A stretch of 64,000 nucleotides of DNA from Stenotrophomonas maltophilia (GTDB lineage: Bacteria > Pseudomonadota > Gammaproteobacteria > Xanthomonadales > Xanthomonadaceae), in assembly GCA_002363385.1 (NCBI GenBank), contig DEVL01000003.1, forward strand, positions 1,553,189 through 1,617,188. Direction: 5' to 3'. The notes under the pieces were generated by a model. It saw only the letters and a list, made by a program, of their open reading frames with translations. It was not told the DNA's origin and made no database searches. Numbering within the stretch: position 1 is the stretch's first letter; the number at the start of each line of letters is the position of its first letter. Below, piece by piece: positions 16,867 to 26,036 of this stretch. The position numbers and the translations under genes were made by a program.

Positions 16867-19100
16867 AGGTGGTCTCCAGTAACAAAGGGGATGGTGAAAT
16901 AGAAGGTCGCACCGGCGCCAACCTGGCCTTCGGCCCAGGTCCGGCCGCCATGGCGGGTGATGATGCGGTGCACGTTGGCCAGGCCGATGCCGGTGCCTTC
17001 GTACTCATCGACGTGATGCAGCCGCTGGAACACGCCAAACAGCTTGTCCACATAGCGCATGTCGAAACCGCAGCCGTTGTCTTTCACGAAGAAGATGTCC
17101 TCCGTGTCGTTGCGTTCGTGCCCGATCTGGATGCGTGGCTCGGCCGTGTCCCGGGTGAACTTGATCGCGTTGGCCAGCAGGTTCTGCCAGACCAGCCGCA
17201 GCATGCCGGGGTCGGCCAGCACCCTGGGCAGGCCCGCGATCTGCCAGTCGATGGCGCGGCCGGTGTATTCCATGTCGAGCTTGTGGCGCACGTCATCCAC
17301 CAGGGCGGTCATGTCCATCGCGATCTGGCCCATCGTCGAGCGGCCCATCTGCGAGAAGCTGAGCAGGTCATCCACCAGCGTTCCCGCTGATTTTGCCGAC
17401 TCCACGATGGTCTCGAGGAATCTCTTTTCTGAATCGTTCAACCTCTCGCCGGCCGAGGACCACAACAGCTCCGAGTAGCCCACGATGTGGCGGAAGGGCG
17501 CACGCAGGTCATGGCTCACCGAATAGGAAAACGCTTCGAGCTCCTTGTTGCTGCGCAGCAGCTGTTCGTTCAACGCGGCCATTTCTTCGGCCTTGCGCAG
17601 CACGATGTCCACGATCGCCGCGCGCAGCTCCAGCGAGGCATCGCGGTCCACATCGTTCCAGGGAAGCGACTGTTGGCGCACGGTCTGCTTCCAGCCCTCG
17701 AAGGAGGTGCGCGGCGACAGCGGCTGACCGGTCTCTTCCTTGCGCGGGTCGCCGCCCCATCGCACGGTGCGGACCACCTCCGGCCGGAACCAGATCACGA
17801 AGCTGTCGTGGATCTGCGAGATCGAGATGGCCAGCACGCCACTGGCCACACCGGCGAAGGCCTCGGCCTCCTTCCAGTCCTGTGGCAGCGTGTCGGTGCA
17901 GAAGATGTCGCCCTCGATCTGCTGCGCGGTCAGCCACTGCACCAGCTGCATCACCTGGCGCTGGCTCGGGCACTCGCCATGCAGGATGCACTCGCCACGG
18001 TGCACGATCGCCGCACCCGCGGACTGGGTCAGCGCGAGCAGGCTCTGCTGGTCGCGGCCGAGCGCGGCCATGAAGTCGGTATCGCCGGCCATCCGCCCGA
18101 GCAGCCGGACCTGGATCGCCCGGCGCGCGATGCGTTCTTCGATCAGCACCGCGCGCTGCTTCACCGAGATCTGCAGCGACAGGATCTGGCCGATGAACTC
18201 GCAGGCCGTGCGCACGTGGTAGGGCACCCGGCGCGCGACCTGGTTGTGGCAGGAAATCAGACCCCACAGCTCACCCTCGCACAGCACCGAGACCGACATC
18301 GATGCACCGGTGCCCATGTTGCGCATGTACTGCAGGTGGACCGGGGAGACGCTGCGCAGCATCGCCGGGCCGAGATCGGTCGGCGGGGCATCGGCGAAGG
18401 CCGGCACACGCACAAGCGGCACCGCGGTGTAATGGCTGTCGGCGATCAGCCGGACCCGGTTCTGCCGGTACAGCTCGCGCGCCTGGGCGGGGATGTCCGA
18501 TTCGGGGAAGCGCAGGTCGAGGTAGGAGGGCAGCACCGTGTTGCGGTCTTCGGCCACTACGGCGCCGTTCCAGTCCGTGTCGAACTGGTAGATCATCGTG
18601 CGGTCGAAGCCGGTCAGCTCGCGGATATGCGCGGCAGCGAGTTCGCACAATGCCTGGGTCGTCGGCGCGTGCTCGATGGCGGCCATGAAGCGGCGGATCG
18701 AGGGGTACAGGTCTTCCAGGGAGCCTGGTTCGCCGGCGACCGGCGCCTCGAGCTCCACGATGATGTCCGTCCCGATCCGGTGCGCCACCGTGTGGTGGTT
18801 GCCCGCGCGCCCTACCGGGTACGCGCCGAGGAAATGGGAGGCGCCGTCCTGCAGCGCCGCCAGGACCGGCCCGCAGTGGGCAAGGGTACCGTCCAGCACG
18901 TGATCCAGCGGTTGGCCCAGCGGATCGCCCAGGTGCTCCAGCAGCTCCGGCCGGGCAACGGCACGGGCCTTGACGGTCAAGGTCGCCTGATCGAGGACCA
19001 GGACCAGTCCGTAGGGCTGGATCGCCCCCGGGGTCCGTATCGGCTCACGCGCGCAGCTGGACAGATCCAAGGCGCTTGCGCCGGAATTCCTCGAGGACAT
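16863..19100 (-). CDS. bphP: bacteriophytochrome photoreceptor histidine kinase
   Basis: This 745-residue protein has PAS-GAF-PHY photosensory domains (about 15-500) and a HisKA/ATPase module. Visible hallmarks are the N-terminal biliverdin-ligating Cys16, GAF residues Tyr171, Asp202 within ESDIP, His255 and His285, and the PHY-tongue PRTSF motif at 463-467. The kinase H-box is SYSVSHDLRAP (His530), with GTGIGLANV further on. It should bind biliverdin and switch on red/far-red light. The next two genes overlap it (receiver, then hybrid kinase). No heme oxygenase gene (bphO) is adjacent, unlike many bphP loci, so biliverdin must come from elsewhere. Confidence 0.95.
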   Translation of the reverse strand: MSSRNSGASALDLSSCAREPIRTPGAIQPYGLVLVLDQATLTVKARAVARPELLEHLGDPLGQPLDHVLDGTLAHCGPVLAALQDGASHFLGAYPVGRAGNHHTVAHRIGTDIIVELEAPVAGEPGSLEDLYPSIRRFMAAIEHAPTTQALCELAAAHIRELTGFDRTMIYQFDTDWNGAVVAEDRNTVLPSYLDLRFPESDIPAQARELYRQNRVRLIADSHYTAVPLVRVPAFADAPPTDLGPAMLRSVSPVHLQYMRNMGTGASMSVSVLCEGELWGLISCHNQVARRVPYHVRTACEFIGQILSLQISVKQRAVLIEERIARRAIQVRLLGRMAGDTDFMAALGRDQQSLLALTQSAGAAIVHRGECILHGECPSQRQVMQLVQWLTAQQIEGDIFCTDTLPQDWKEAEAFAGVASGVLAISISQIHDSFVIWFRPEVVRTVRWGGDPRKEETGQPLSPRTSFEGWKQTVRQQSLPWNDVDRDASLELRAAIVDIVLRKAEEMAALNEQLLRSNKELEAFSYSVSHDLRAPFRHIVGYSELLWSSAGERLNDSEKRFLETIVESAKSAGTLVDDLLSFSQMGRSTMGQIAMDMTALVDDVRHKLDMEYTGRAIDWQIAGLPRVLADPGMLRLVWQNLLANAIKFTRDTAEPRIQIGHERNDTEDIFFVKDNGCGFDMRYVDKLFGVFQRLHHVDEYEGTGIGLANVHRIITRHGGRTWAEGQVGAGATFYFTIPFVTGDHL

Positions 19101-19269
19101 TCATTGACTCCTGATAGTGCTGGAAACCGTTCGAATGGCACGGCGCCGCCTGACCCTCAGGAGCACACACCGTCCACTGCGACGCGGTGTGCCACAGTTC
19201 CTTTATTTTTACATAGGCGACGGTCCTGATCTGTGAGGATGCGACGGGGTTCCCTGCACTACGCGCAGC

Positions 19270-21828
19270 TCACTCCCAGCGGTAGCGCACCGTGGCCGAC
19301 CACAGGCCCCCCGAGCCATCGATCGGGCCGCCATTGGCGTAGCGGTAATACTCGTTCGCCGCGAGCAGCGGCGCAGGCAGTTTCGTGACCTTGCGGTCGA
19401 AGACGTTGTTGGCGTTCAGGGATACGTCCCATCCGCGCGAAAGCGTGGCACCGAGTTCCAGATCGGTGATCCACAACCCCCCGATGTCGTAGGCGATCTC
19501 GGCCTGGCCGGCGTAGGGGCCGCTGGTGGCAACGGTGGTGGGGGAGCCGTAGCGCTGGATGTCGCCATAACGGCTCTGGCGCAGGCCGACCCGGTAGCGC
19601 CCGAGGGTCCAGTCCAACCCCAGCACCTGCCGCGACCTGGGCGCCTTGTACAGCAGGTCGTTCTGCGAGCCGGTACTGAACACCGGCACGTTGAAGGCCG
19701 CCAGCACTGGCGGCGTGGGGGCCAGACCGGTGATCTTGGCGCGCGTGTGGCTGCTGGCCAGCGTCCAGCGCAGGCTGCCACCGCGCCCGAGGTCCCAGCG
19801 GCCTTCCAGGGTGGCCTCCACGCCTTCGGTGCGGGTGTCGGCAGCGTTGATGAAGTAGCGCACGCCATCCTGGGCGCCCAGGCCTACCGAGGTGACCAGC
19901 GCCCCCGAGCCCGGGTACAGCCCTTCGCGGAAGGTGGTGGACAGCGCGATGCGGTCGTCCACATCGATGCGGTAGGCATCCACGGTCAGCGAGGCCCCCT
20001 GCCACGGCTCGGCGACGATGCCCAGGCTGAGGCTGCGGGACGTTTCAGGGCGAAGTGGTTGCGCGCCGAGGGCGATGGCCTGGGGCGAGCCGGCCTGCAG
20101 GATGTGGTCGGTGTAGAAGTTGCCATTGGAGGTGTTGCGATAGGCCTGCGCCGCCAACGACGGCGCCTGGAAGCCGTTGCTGATCGTGCCGCGCAGGGCG
20201 AGCCGGGGATGCAGCGCGAAGCGGGTGGACAGACGGCCGGTGGTCTCGCTGCCGAAATCCGAATAGCGCTCGTGGCGGCCGGCCAGATCGACGCGCCAGC
20301 GCGCGCCCAGATCGGCGGCGACCCCGACGTAGACCGCGCCGCTGTTGCGGCTGACATCCACCGCGTCCTCCGGCCGATAGCCCGGCAGTGCCTGCGATCC
20401 ACCCAGGCCGATGCCCAGCACCGTGCCGGCATACGGTCCATCCAGCACCCGCTGCCCGCCATGGGTGTAGGACTGCACATCGCCGGCCCCGATCCGGTAG
20501 CGCTCGTCGCGGTATTCCGCGCCTGCACTGAACTCCAGCGGCGCGGCCAGCCACGCCGTCTGAAGCTGGCGGCGCAGGTCCAGGTTGTGGGTCCAGGCGC
20601 TGTAGCGCAGGTCGCCGATGTAGAAGTCGGTCTGGCTGTCCAGCCCGTAGGTCGGGTTGATGCTGTTGTGCAGATTGATGTCCATCGCATCGCGCCCGTA
20701 GCCACTGCTCAGATCCCAATCCCACTGGCCGAGCTGGCCGCGCAGGCCGAGCGTCAGCGCGCCATCGTTCTCATCGATGTGCTCGGTAGGGGCGAAGCCA
20801 TCCGGATCGATGGCACGCACGACTTCGTTGCGCAGTGGCTGGCGGAAGTTCTGCGGTGCCCACGCGTCGCGCTGGGCGAGGGTCAACAGGCCGTACGCGT
20901 CGACCGTCGCGGCCACCGGAATGCTGGCATTGGCGGTGGCGGTCTTGGTGCGGAAGGCGCGGATGCCGCGGTTGCGCCAGGCGTTGTTGTCGCGTGAGGC
21001 TTCGCGCGGGTCCGGCGTGGCACCGGCCGGCAGCGTCGGGTTGCTGGCCTGGTTGCCGCCGGGCCGGATCGCATTGCCGGCGGCGTTGCGGGGGAAGTAG
21101 TACAGGAACGTGTCGCGCGCGGGGCTGGTGTAGTCGGTGGCGTGCTGGTCGTCCAGCTGGGCGGCCAGATGCAGGTAGCCGCCATCGCCGATGCCGAACC
21201 CCGCATCGGCTTGGACCACGCGCGAACGTCCATCGCCGGCGAAGTAGGTGCCATCGCGGTAGGAGACGTTGCCCCCCCGTGCGGCTTTGTTGGTCACGAT
21301 GTTCATCACGCCGGCGATCGCGTCCGAGCCATAGATTGCCGAAGCGCCATCACGCAGCACCTCGATGCGTTCGATTGCGCCGGTGGGGATCAAGGCCAGA
21401 TCGGCCGGGGCAGCGCCACCAAAGCCGCCCGCGCCCAGCAGTGCAGTGGCGTGGCGGCGCTTGCCATCCACCAGCACCAGCACGTGGCTGGAGTTCAGCC
21501 CGCGCAGTTGCCCGGCGCGCACCATGCTGTTCAGATCGCCGGTTTCCAGCGGCAGGTTGAAACTCGGCACCGTGGTGTTGAGCACATCCAGCAGGCTGGT
21601 CGCGTTGGCGGCGCGGATGTCCTCGGCCGACAGCACATCGATCGGCGCGGCACTCTCCCGCACGGTGCGGCCCTGCGCGCGGGTGCCGGTCACGGTGACG
21701 GTATCCAGGGTGGCGGTGTTGACGCTGGTGGCGGCGTCCACCTCGGGCGCGCCGTGGGCGGTGAGGGGCAGCGACAGTGCCGACAGGACGGCGACAACCA
21801 GCGGCAGGCGATGGTGCGTGGACAGCAT
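19270..21828 (-). CDS. TonB-dependent outer-membrane receptor
   Basis: The 852-residue protein has a signal peptide (about 1-27), a TonB-box-like TVTVTGT, a plug domain (LVDGKRRH, RIEVLRDGASAIYGSDAIAGVMNI) and a long beta-barrel ending in VRYRWE. The plug region resembles receptors for siderophores or plant-derived compounds common in Xanthomonadaceae, but the ligand is not evident. It is the last of six same-strand genes for exported proteins, 177 bases after the second TlpA-like gene. ATG 21828 is chosen because it gives a clean signal peptide; GGGGGA lies just upstream. Confidence 0.9.
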   Translation of the reverse strand: MLSTHHRLPLVVAVLSALSLPLTAHGAPEVDAATSVNTATLDTVTVTGTRAQGRTVRESAAPIDVLSAEDIRAANATSLLDVLNTTVPSFNLPLETGDLNSMVRAGQLRGLNSSHVLVLVDGKRRHATALLGAGGFGGAAPADLALIPTGAIERIEVLRDGASAIYGSDAIAGVMNIVTNKAARGGNVSYRDGTYFAGDGRSRVVQADAGFGIGDGGYLHLAAQLDDQHATDYTSPARDTFLYYFPRNAAGNAIRPGGNQASNPTLPAGATPDPREASRDNNAWRNRGIRAFRTKTATANASIPVAATVDAYGLLTLAQRDAWAPQNFRQPLRNEVVRAIDPDGFAPTEHIDENDGALTLGLRGQLGQWDWDLSSGYGRDAMDINLHNSINPTYGLDSQTDFYIGDLRYSAWTHNLDLRRQLQTAWLAAPLEFSAGAEYRDERYRIGAGDVQSYTHGGQRVLDGPYAGTVLGIGLGGSQALPGYRPEDAVDVSRNSGAVYVGVAADLGARWRVDLAGRHERYSDFGSETTGRLSTRFALHPRLALRGTISNGFQAPSLAAQAYRNTSNGNFYTDHILQAGSPQAIALGAQPLRPETSRSLSLGIVAEPWQGASLTVDAYRIDVDDRIALSTTFREGLYPGSGALVTSVGLGAQDGVRYFINAADTRTEGVEATLEGRWDLGRGGSLRWTLASSHTRAKITGLAPTPPVLAAFNVPVFSTGSQNDLLYKAPRSRQVLGLDWTLGRYRVGLRQSRYGDIQRYGSPTTVATSGPYAGQAEIAYDIGGLWITDLELGATLSRGWDVSLNANNVFDRKVTKLPAPLLAANEYYRYANGGPIDGSGGLWSATVRYRWE

Positions 21829-22005
21829 GGAAGATCCCCCGGGGAAATGGTGGGCCGCTGCGGCAGCGATGGCGGCGGACAGATGGACACAGGTGCAGAC
21901 ATGCACACCGGAAGTCGGCGCTGGAACGGCCGGGTCAGCAGGTGTGTTGGCGCGACTGGCCTGGACAACAGCGTTGCCCCGTAGCGGCAAGGCGCACGAT
22001 GCCGA

Positions 22006-22542
22006 TCACGGCGCCCCGCCCGCGTCAGCGGCCCAGCGGGCGAGATCGGCCGGATGCAACGGGCCGTTGTGGACCTGCAGCACCTTGCCGTGCGCATCGA
22101 TCAGGACCGAGAAGGGCAGCGTGCCGATGCGGTTGCCGAAGGATGCCGCCGTGCCAGGCGGGCCGTCGCCCTCCACCAGTTGCTGGTAGGTGAGCTGAAG
22201 CTGGTCGCGCAAGGCCGTGGCGGCGTCGATATCGTCCAGGGCGATGCCGACCACGTATACGCCGTCAGGCAGGGGCGTCTGCGCCTGCGAGAAGCGCTGC
22301 AGATCGGGCAGTTCCTTCAGGCACGGCCCGCACCAGCTGGCCCAGTAGTTGAGCAGGACCGGGCGGCCGCGCCATTGCGCCAACGTCGCGCGTCGGCCGT
22401 CCAGATCCGTCCACTGCAAGGCAGGTGCAACTTGGCCCGCGGGCGGCGCGGTGGTCAGCGGGGCGGCGCGGGAGGCGATCGGCAGGGTGACGGACAGCGC
22501 GATGGCCAGCACGATGGCGAAACGGACGTGGGGCAGCGTCAT
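22006..22542 (-). CDS. TlpA-like periplasmic thioredoxin-fold protein
   Basis: The 178-residue product has a signal peptide (about 1-26) and a thioredoxin fold with active site WCGPC (Cys71, Cys74) and the cis-Pro region TLPFSVLID. This is the TlpA/ResA group, which reduces disulfides in periplasmic partners such as apocytochromes. Its ATG overlaps the stop of the peroxidase gene (ATGA), so it is translationally coupled to a c-type heme protein. A role in keeping the heme-site cysteines reduced is a reasonable inference. Confidence 0.9.
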   Translation of the reverse strand: MTLPHVRFAIVLAIALSVTLPIASRAAPLTTAPPAGQVAPALQWTDLDGRRATLAQWRGRPVLLNYWASWCGPCLKELPDLQRFSQAQTPLPDGVYVVGIALDDIDAATALRDQLQLTYQQLVEGDGPPGTAASFGNRIGTLPFSVLIDAHGKVLQVHNGPLHPADLARWAADAGGAP

Positions 22543-23540
22543 GGCGGGGAGGCCGTCGAGGAGGTCGTGCGGGCGGCGAAGCGATCGTCGGTGAGGGTAT
22601 GCAGGAACTGCTCGATGTCATCGATCTCCGCTTCGGTCAGGTGCAGCGGGTCGCGCAGCTGCGCATCGCGGCCGATCGAATCGGGGATCACCTTGCCGGG
22701 ATCGTCGTAGTAGACGATCACCTCGCGCAGGGTGTTGAACATGCCGTTGTGCATGTAGGGGGCGGTCAGCGCGACGTTGCGCAGGCCCGGCACTTTGAAC
22801 TCGCCTTTCTGCGCCGGATCGCCGGTGATGCCGCCGCGACCCTCGTCGTTGAACTGGCGGCCGTTGTAGATACCGATGTTCTTGAAGCGGTCCGAGGTGA
22901 AGTCCTCGCCGGCATGGCAGCTCACGCACTGCGCCTTGGTGATGAACAGCAGGCGGCCACGCTTGGCGGCGTCGCTGATCGCGTCTTCCTGGCCCAGTGC
23001 ATAGCGGTCGTAAGGACTGTCCACGGTATTGAGGGTCTTCTGGTAGGCCGCCAGGGCACGGCCCAGGGTGCGCGGGCTGGGCGGCGCGTTGTAGGTGTCC
23101 TGGAAGCGCGCCACCCAGGTCGGATCGGCAAGCAGGCGGCCGACGGCGTCATCCACCGGCAGGTCCATTTCCAGCGGGTTGGCGATCGGCCCCAAGGCCT
23201 GTTCTTCCAGGGTTTCGCTGCGGCCATCCCAGAAGAACCGGGTCCGGCCGGCGCTGTTCATGACGCTGGGGGTATTGCGGGTGCCTGCGCGGCCTTCTAC
23301 GCCCAGGCTGACGGCGCGGTCATCGGCGAAGGCGCGCACAGGCTGATGGTAGCTCGCACACGAGACGGTACGATCACGCGAGAGGATGGGATCGAAAAAC
23401 AGCTGCCGGCCGAGCTGGGCGCGTGGGTTGTCGCTCAGGTCGCCGTCATAGGTCGGCGCATCGGCCGAGAACACCGGCGCCAGCGCGGCAACACCGATCA
23501 GTGTGGTCAGCAGGGCGAGGGAGCGGGCAGGACGGCGCAT
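22539..23540 (-). CDS. MauG/cytochrome c peroxidase-type di-heme protein with altered first heme motif
   Basis: The 333-residue exported protein belongs to the bacterial cytochrome c peroxidase/MauG family (signal peptide 1-26). The second heme site is normal (CVSCH, 205-209), as is the conserved PYMHNG segment (261-266). The first site reads CASYH (61-65): the second heme-binding cysteine is Tyr64, a TGC-to-TAC type change at 23349-23351. The heme could be held by one thioether or lost. The frame is otherwise intact, so this may be a functional variant. Start ATG 23540 lies 13 bases after the DsbD-alpha-like gene. Confidence 0.85.
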   Translation of the reverse strand: MRRPARSLALLTTLIGVAALAPVFSADAPTYDGDLSDNPRAQLGRQLFFDPILSRDRTVSCASYHQPVRAFADDRAVSLGVEGRAGTRNTPSVMNSAGRTRFFWDGRSETLEEQALGPIANPLEMDLPVDDAVGRLLADPTWVARFQDTYNAPPSPRTLGRALAAYQKTLNTVDSPYDRYALGQEDAISDAAKRGRLLFITKAQCVSCHAGEDFTSDRFKNIGIYNGRQFNDEGRGGITGDPAQKGEFKVPGLRNVALTAPYMHNGMFNTLREVIVYYDDPGKVIPDSIGRDAQLRDPLHLTEAEIDDIEQFLHTLTDDRFAARTTSSTASPP

Positions 23541-23553
23541 GACAGTGCCGCGC

Positions 23554-24003
23554 TCAACGCGCAGCGATCTCCTGCTGGACCAGTTCGCACAGGCCGCTCT
23601 CTTCAAAGCAGACCTGCGCACGCAGGGTGCCGTTCACCGGGGCGCTGCCTGCGGCGATGGGCAGACGCAGCTGCCCACGCTCGCTGAAGTAGGTGTAGCG
23701 ATAGTCGCCGGCGAAGCTGCGGCCGTGGCCTTCGCGTGCATCTACCGAGCGCAGCGGCCCTTCGGTCTGCACCCCGTTCGCCAGGCTGATCCGCGCCGCC
23801 CGCGGGCCGATCTGCGGCTGCTCGAAATCGGAGGCATACAGAATCCAACCCGGTTCGATGTGGGCGTCGATCACCAGTTCACGGGTGCCGTCGGGGCGCG
23901 CTTCCACGCGCGGCTCGAGGGCGACCTTCGGGGTATCGGCGGCGGCCGCGCCGAACGGGATGAGCAGCAGCGCGGCGACCCATGGAGCAAGGCTGCGATT
24001 CAC
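23554..24003 (-). CDS. free-standing DsbD N-terminal (alpha) domain protein
   Basis: The 149-residue exported protein (signal peptide 1-21) matches the N-terminal immunoglobulin-like domain of DsbD: IEPGWILYASDF, FAGDYRYTYFSERGQL and the redox pair in VCFEESGLCE (Cys132, Cys139). The membrane and thioredoxin domains of DsbD are absent. It starts with GTG overlapping the YceI stop (GTGA). In DsbD this domain passes electrons to periplasmic thioredoxin-like proteins. Here the two TlpA-like proteins of the same operon are the natural partners (inference). Confidence 0.85.
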   Translation of the reverse strand: MNRSLAPWVAALLLIPFGAAAADTPKVALEPRVEARPDGTRELVIDAHIEPGWILYASDFEQPQIGPRAARISLANGVQTEGPLRSVDAREGHGRSFAGDYRYTYFSERGQLRLPIAAGSAPVNGTLRAQVCFEESGLCELVQQEIAAR

Positions 24004-24581
24004 TCCTTCGCCCCCTGGCCCTCGGTGGTGATGCGCAGCTGCACCTCGTCGGCGATGTTGGGCAGGAACCCGGTCAGGCCGAACTCGCTGCGGCGGATGA
24101 CGGCCGTGGCGTTGAACCCGATCGTGGGGACCTTGCGGCTGGGATGCTCGCCGACCTTGTTGAGGGTGGCGTCGAGTACGACCGGGCGGCTGACGCCATG
24201 CAGGGTCAGATCACCGGTGATTTTCAGACGACCGGTGCCTTGCGGCACCACCGAGGTACTGCGGAACCTGGCCTGCGGGTGCGTGGCGACATCCAACAGC
24301 TTGTCGCCCTTGACGATCTCGTCCAGTTTCGGGACGTGGGTGGCCAGCTCAGCCAGTGGCAGCTCCACCTGTACCTGCGAAGCAGCAGGCTTGGCCGCGT
24401 CGTAGATGAGCGTGCCGCTGCTGATCGCCGCGCGGCCGGTCGGGAAGGAGAAGCCGTTGTGGTTCCAGGTGAACAGCACGTCGGTGTGGGTGGGATCGAG
24501 CTGGTAGGTCACCGGCGCGGCGTTCGCCACGGCGGGGGCGCTGGAGATGACAAGCAGGGCCAGCAACAGGGAAGGACGCAT
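24000..24581 (-). CDS. YceI-family periplasmic lipocalin-like protein
   Basis: The 193-residue product has a signal peptide (about 1-22) and the YceI pattern: YQLDPTHTDVLFTWNH, FRSTSV, KITGDLTLHG and IGFNATAVIRRSEFGL. YceI proteins form a lipocalin-like barrel that binds isoprenoids or other amphiphiles in the periplasm. ATG 24581 is preferred over an in-frame start at 24689, which has no signal peptide. It is coupled by overlap to the DsbD-alpha gene. The ligand and its link to the redox genes are unknown. Confidence 0.9.
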   Translation of the reverse strand: MRPSLLLALLVISSAPAVANAAPVTYQLDPTHTDVLFTWNHNGFSFPTGRAAISSGTLIYDAAKPAASQVQVELPLAELATHVPKLDEIVKGDKLLDVATHPQARFRSTSVVPQGTGRLKITGDLTLHGVSRPVVLDATLNKVGEHPSRKVPTIGFNATAVIRRSEFGLTGFLPNIADEVQLRITTEGQGAKE

Positions 24582-24695
24582 GAGAAGGTCTCTGGGCAGT
24601 GGCGCGCAGTCGCCCGCGGCATCACGAAGACGCCGTGCGGGGTGTGCGGTGCAGGAGGGGAAGCAGCGGCCAGGCGTGCTGGCCGCCACAGGGAA

Positions 24696-26036
24696 TTACG
24701 GAGCGACCGCCAAGGACGCTGCGGTGCCCGGTGTGGCGGCGCTGACGGCGTACGGATCCGGCTCGGCGATCAGCCCATCGAGCAGGCTGTTGAAGCGGGT
24801 CACATAGTCCTTGTGATACTCGCCGGTGACCGTGCCGGTATAGCCGGTATAGATCTCGCGGACCTTGCCGTCGCGGCCGATGATGATCGTGGTCGGGAAG
24901 GCGGCCATATAGTTCAGGCCCTTGAGTTTCTCGGTCGCCACCTTCTTGTCGGCGATGCCGCCGAATACGATGTCGTAGCGGATGTCGAAGTAATCCTTGA
25001 ACGTGGTCAGGGTCTTCTGGAAGTAATCGAAGTTGTCTTCCTGCTCGAAGGCCACGGCCACCGCTTCCACCCCACGGTGCTGGTTCTGCTTGAACCACGG
25101 TGCCAGGAAGTAGGTCTGGTCGGTGCAGTTCGGGCACCAGGTGCCGATCACTTCGACGATCACCACCTTGCCGCGGTACTTGTCGTCCTGCAGCGAGACC
25201 GGCTTGCCCTGCAGATCGGGGAAGCTGAAATCGATGCGTTCCTGGCCATCCTTGAGGAAGGTGAGCTTGTACGGATCGGGCAGCTCCACTTTGTCACTTT
25301 TCTCGGCCTCGAACTTGACCACGTTGTAGATGCCGCTGCCGAATGCGCCCTGGATGTTGCCGTCCTCATCGATCGTGCCGCGGATCAGCAGCGGGCTGGG
25401 CCCACTGAAGCCGGACAGGTAGAAACGGTCGCCCTGCACGGTGCCTTCCAGCTCGCGGGTATCGCCGACGACGGTCATGAACACGCCGGAGAGGCGATTG
25501 CCTTCCTGCTTGAGCAGGGCGACCTGGTTGCGCTTGTCCTGGCGGGCGGCCTTGTCGATCGTCTGCACGGCCCATTTGCCGCTGAGGTCTGCCGCCGGTG
25601 CCTCGTCCTGGCCGGGTTTGACGAAGCGCCAGGCTGCATCGTGTTCGGCGGTGAAGGCCAGGTTGCGCGCACCGTTGCGGCTGGGCACCAGGTCCTTGTA
25701 CTGGCCGGCGAGGTGCTTTCCATCTTCGGACACCTTGCCCTCCAGTACGGCATCGTAGGTGTTCATCCGCACCGAGAACGTCCCGTCATCGCGCGGTGTG
25801 ACCTTGAACTTGTCCGTGCGCGCGCCGTTGAGCAGGGTGAAGGTCGCGTCCTGCGCACGCTTGCCCTTCACTTCGAAATTGAAGGGAATCGGGTCGCCAT
25901 CGATGGTGAACTCGCCCCGCCAGATGCCTTCGGCGGGGAACGGTGCTTTCGCTGCAGCAGATGCGGGCGCAGCGAACAAGAGGCTTGAGGCGAGGAACAG
26001 GGTCGCGACGACGCGACCGGATAATGCCAGTGTCAT
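24696..26036 (-). CDS. large TlpA-like protein with N-terminal beta domains, first gene of operon
   Basis: The 446-residue exported protein (signal peptide 1-27) has two beta-rich regions (about 30-140 and 150-250, each with a GxW start and repeated GxF/GxL turns) and a C-terminal thioredoxin domain with active site WCPNC (Cys301, Cys304) and cis-Pro in AFPTTIII. This is TlpA/peroxiredoxin-like, longer than typical ResA. It heads the six-gene minus-strand set; a 114-base gap separates it from yceI. The N-terminal part may bind a partner or substrate. Confidence 0.85.
   Translation of the reverse strand: MTLALSGRVVATLFLASSLLFAAPASAAAKAPFPAEGIWRGEFTIDGDPIPFNFEVKGKRAQDATFTLLNGARTDKFKVTPRDDGTFSVRMNTYDAVLEGKVSEDGKHLAGQYKDLVPSRNGARNLAFTAEHDAAWRFVKPGQDEAPAADLSGKWAVQTIDKAARQDKRNQVALLKQEGNRLSGVFMTVVGDTRELEGTVQGDRFYLSGFSGPSPLLIRGTIDEDGNIQGAFGSGIYNVVKFEAEKSDKVELPDPYKLTFLKDGQERIDFSFPDLQGKPVSLQDDKYRGKVVIVEVIGTWCPNCTDQTYFLAPWFKQNQHRGVEAVAVAFEQEDNFDYFQKTLTTFKDYFDIRYDIVFGGIADKKVATEKLKGLNYMAAFPTTIIIGRDGKVREIYTGYTGTVTGEYHKDYVTRFNSLLDGLIAEPDPYAVSAATPGTAASLAVAP

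Noticed and set aside
19163..19192. Hairpin between the TonB receptor and bphP
   Set aside because: The stem is short and bulged, and the T-rich side faces a strand with no gene ending there, so I do not call it a terminator.
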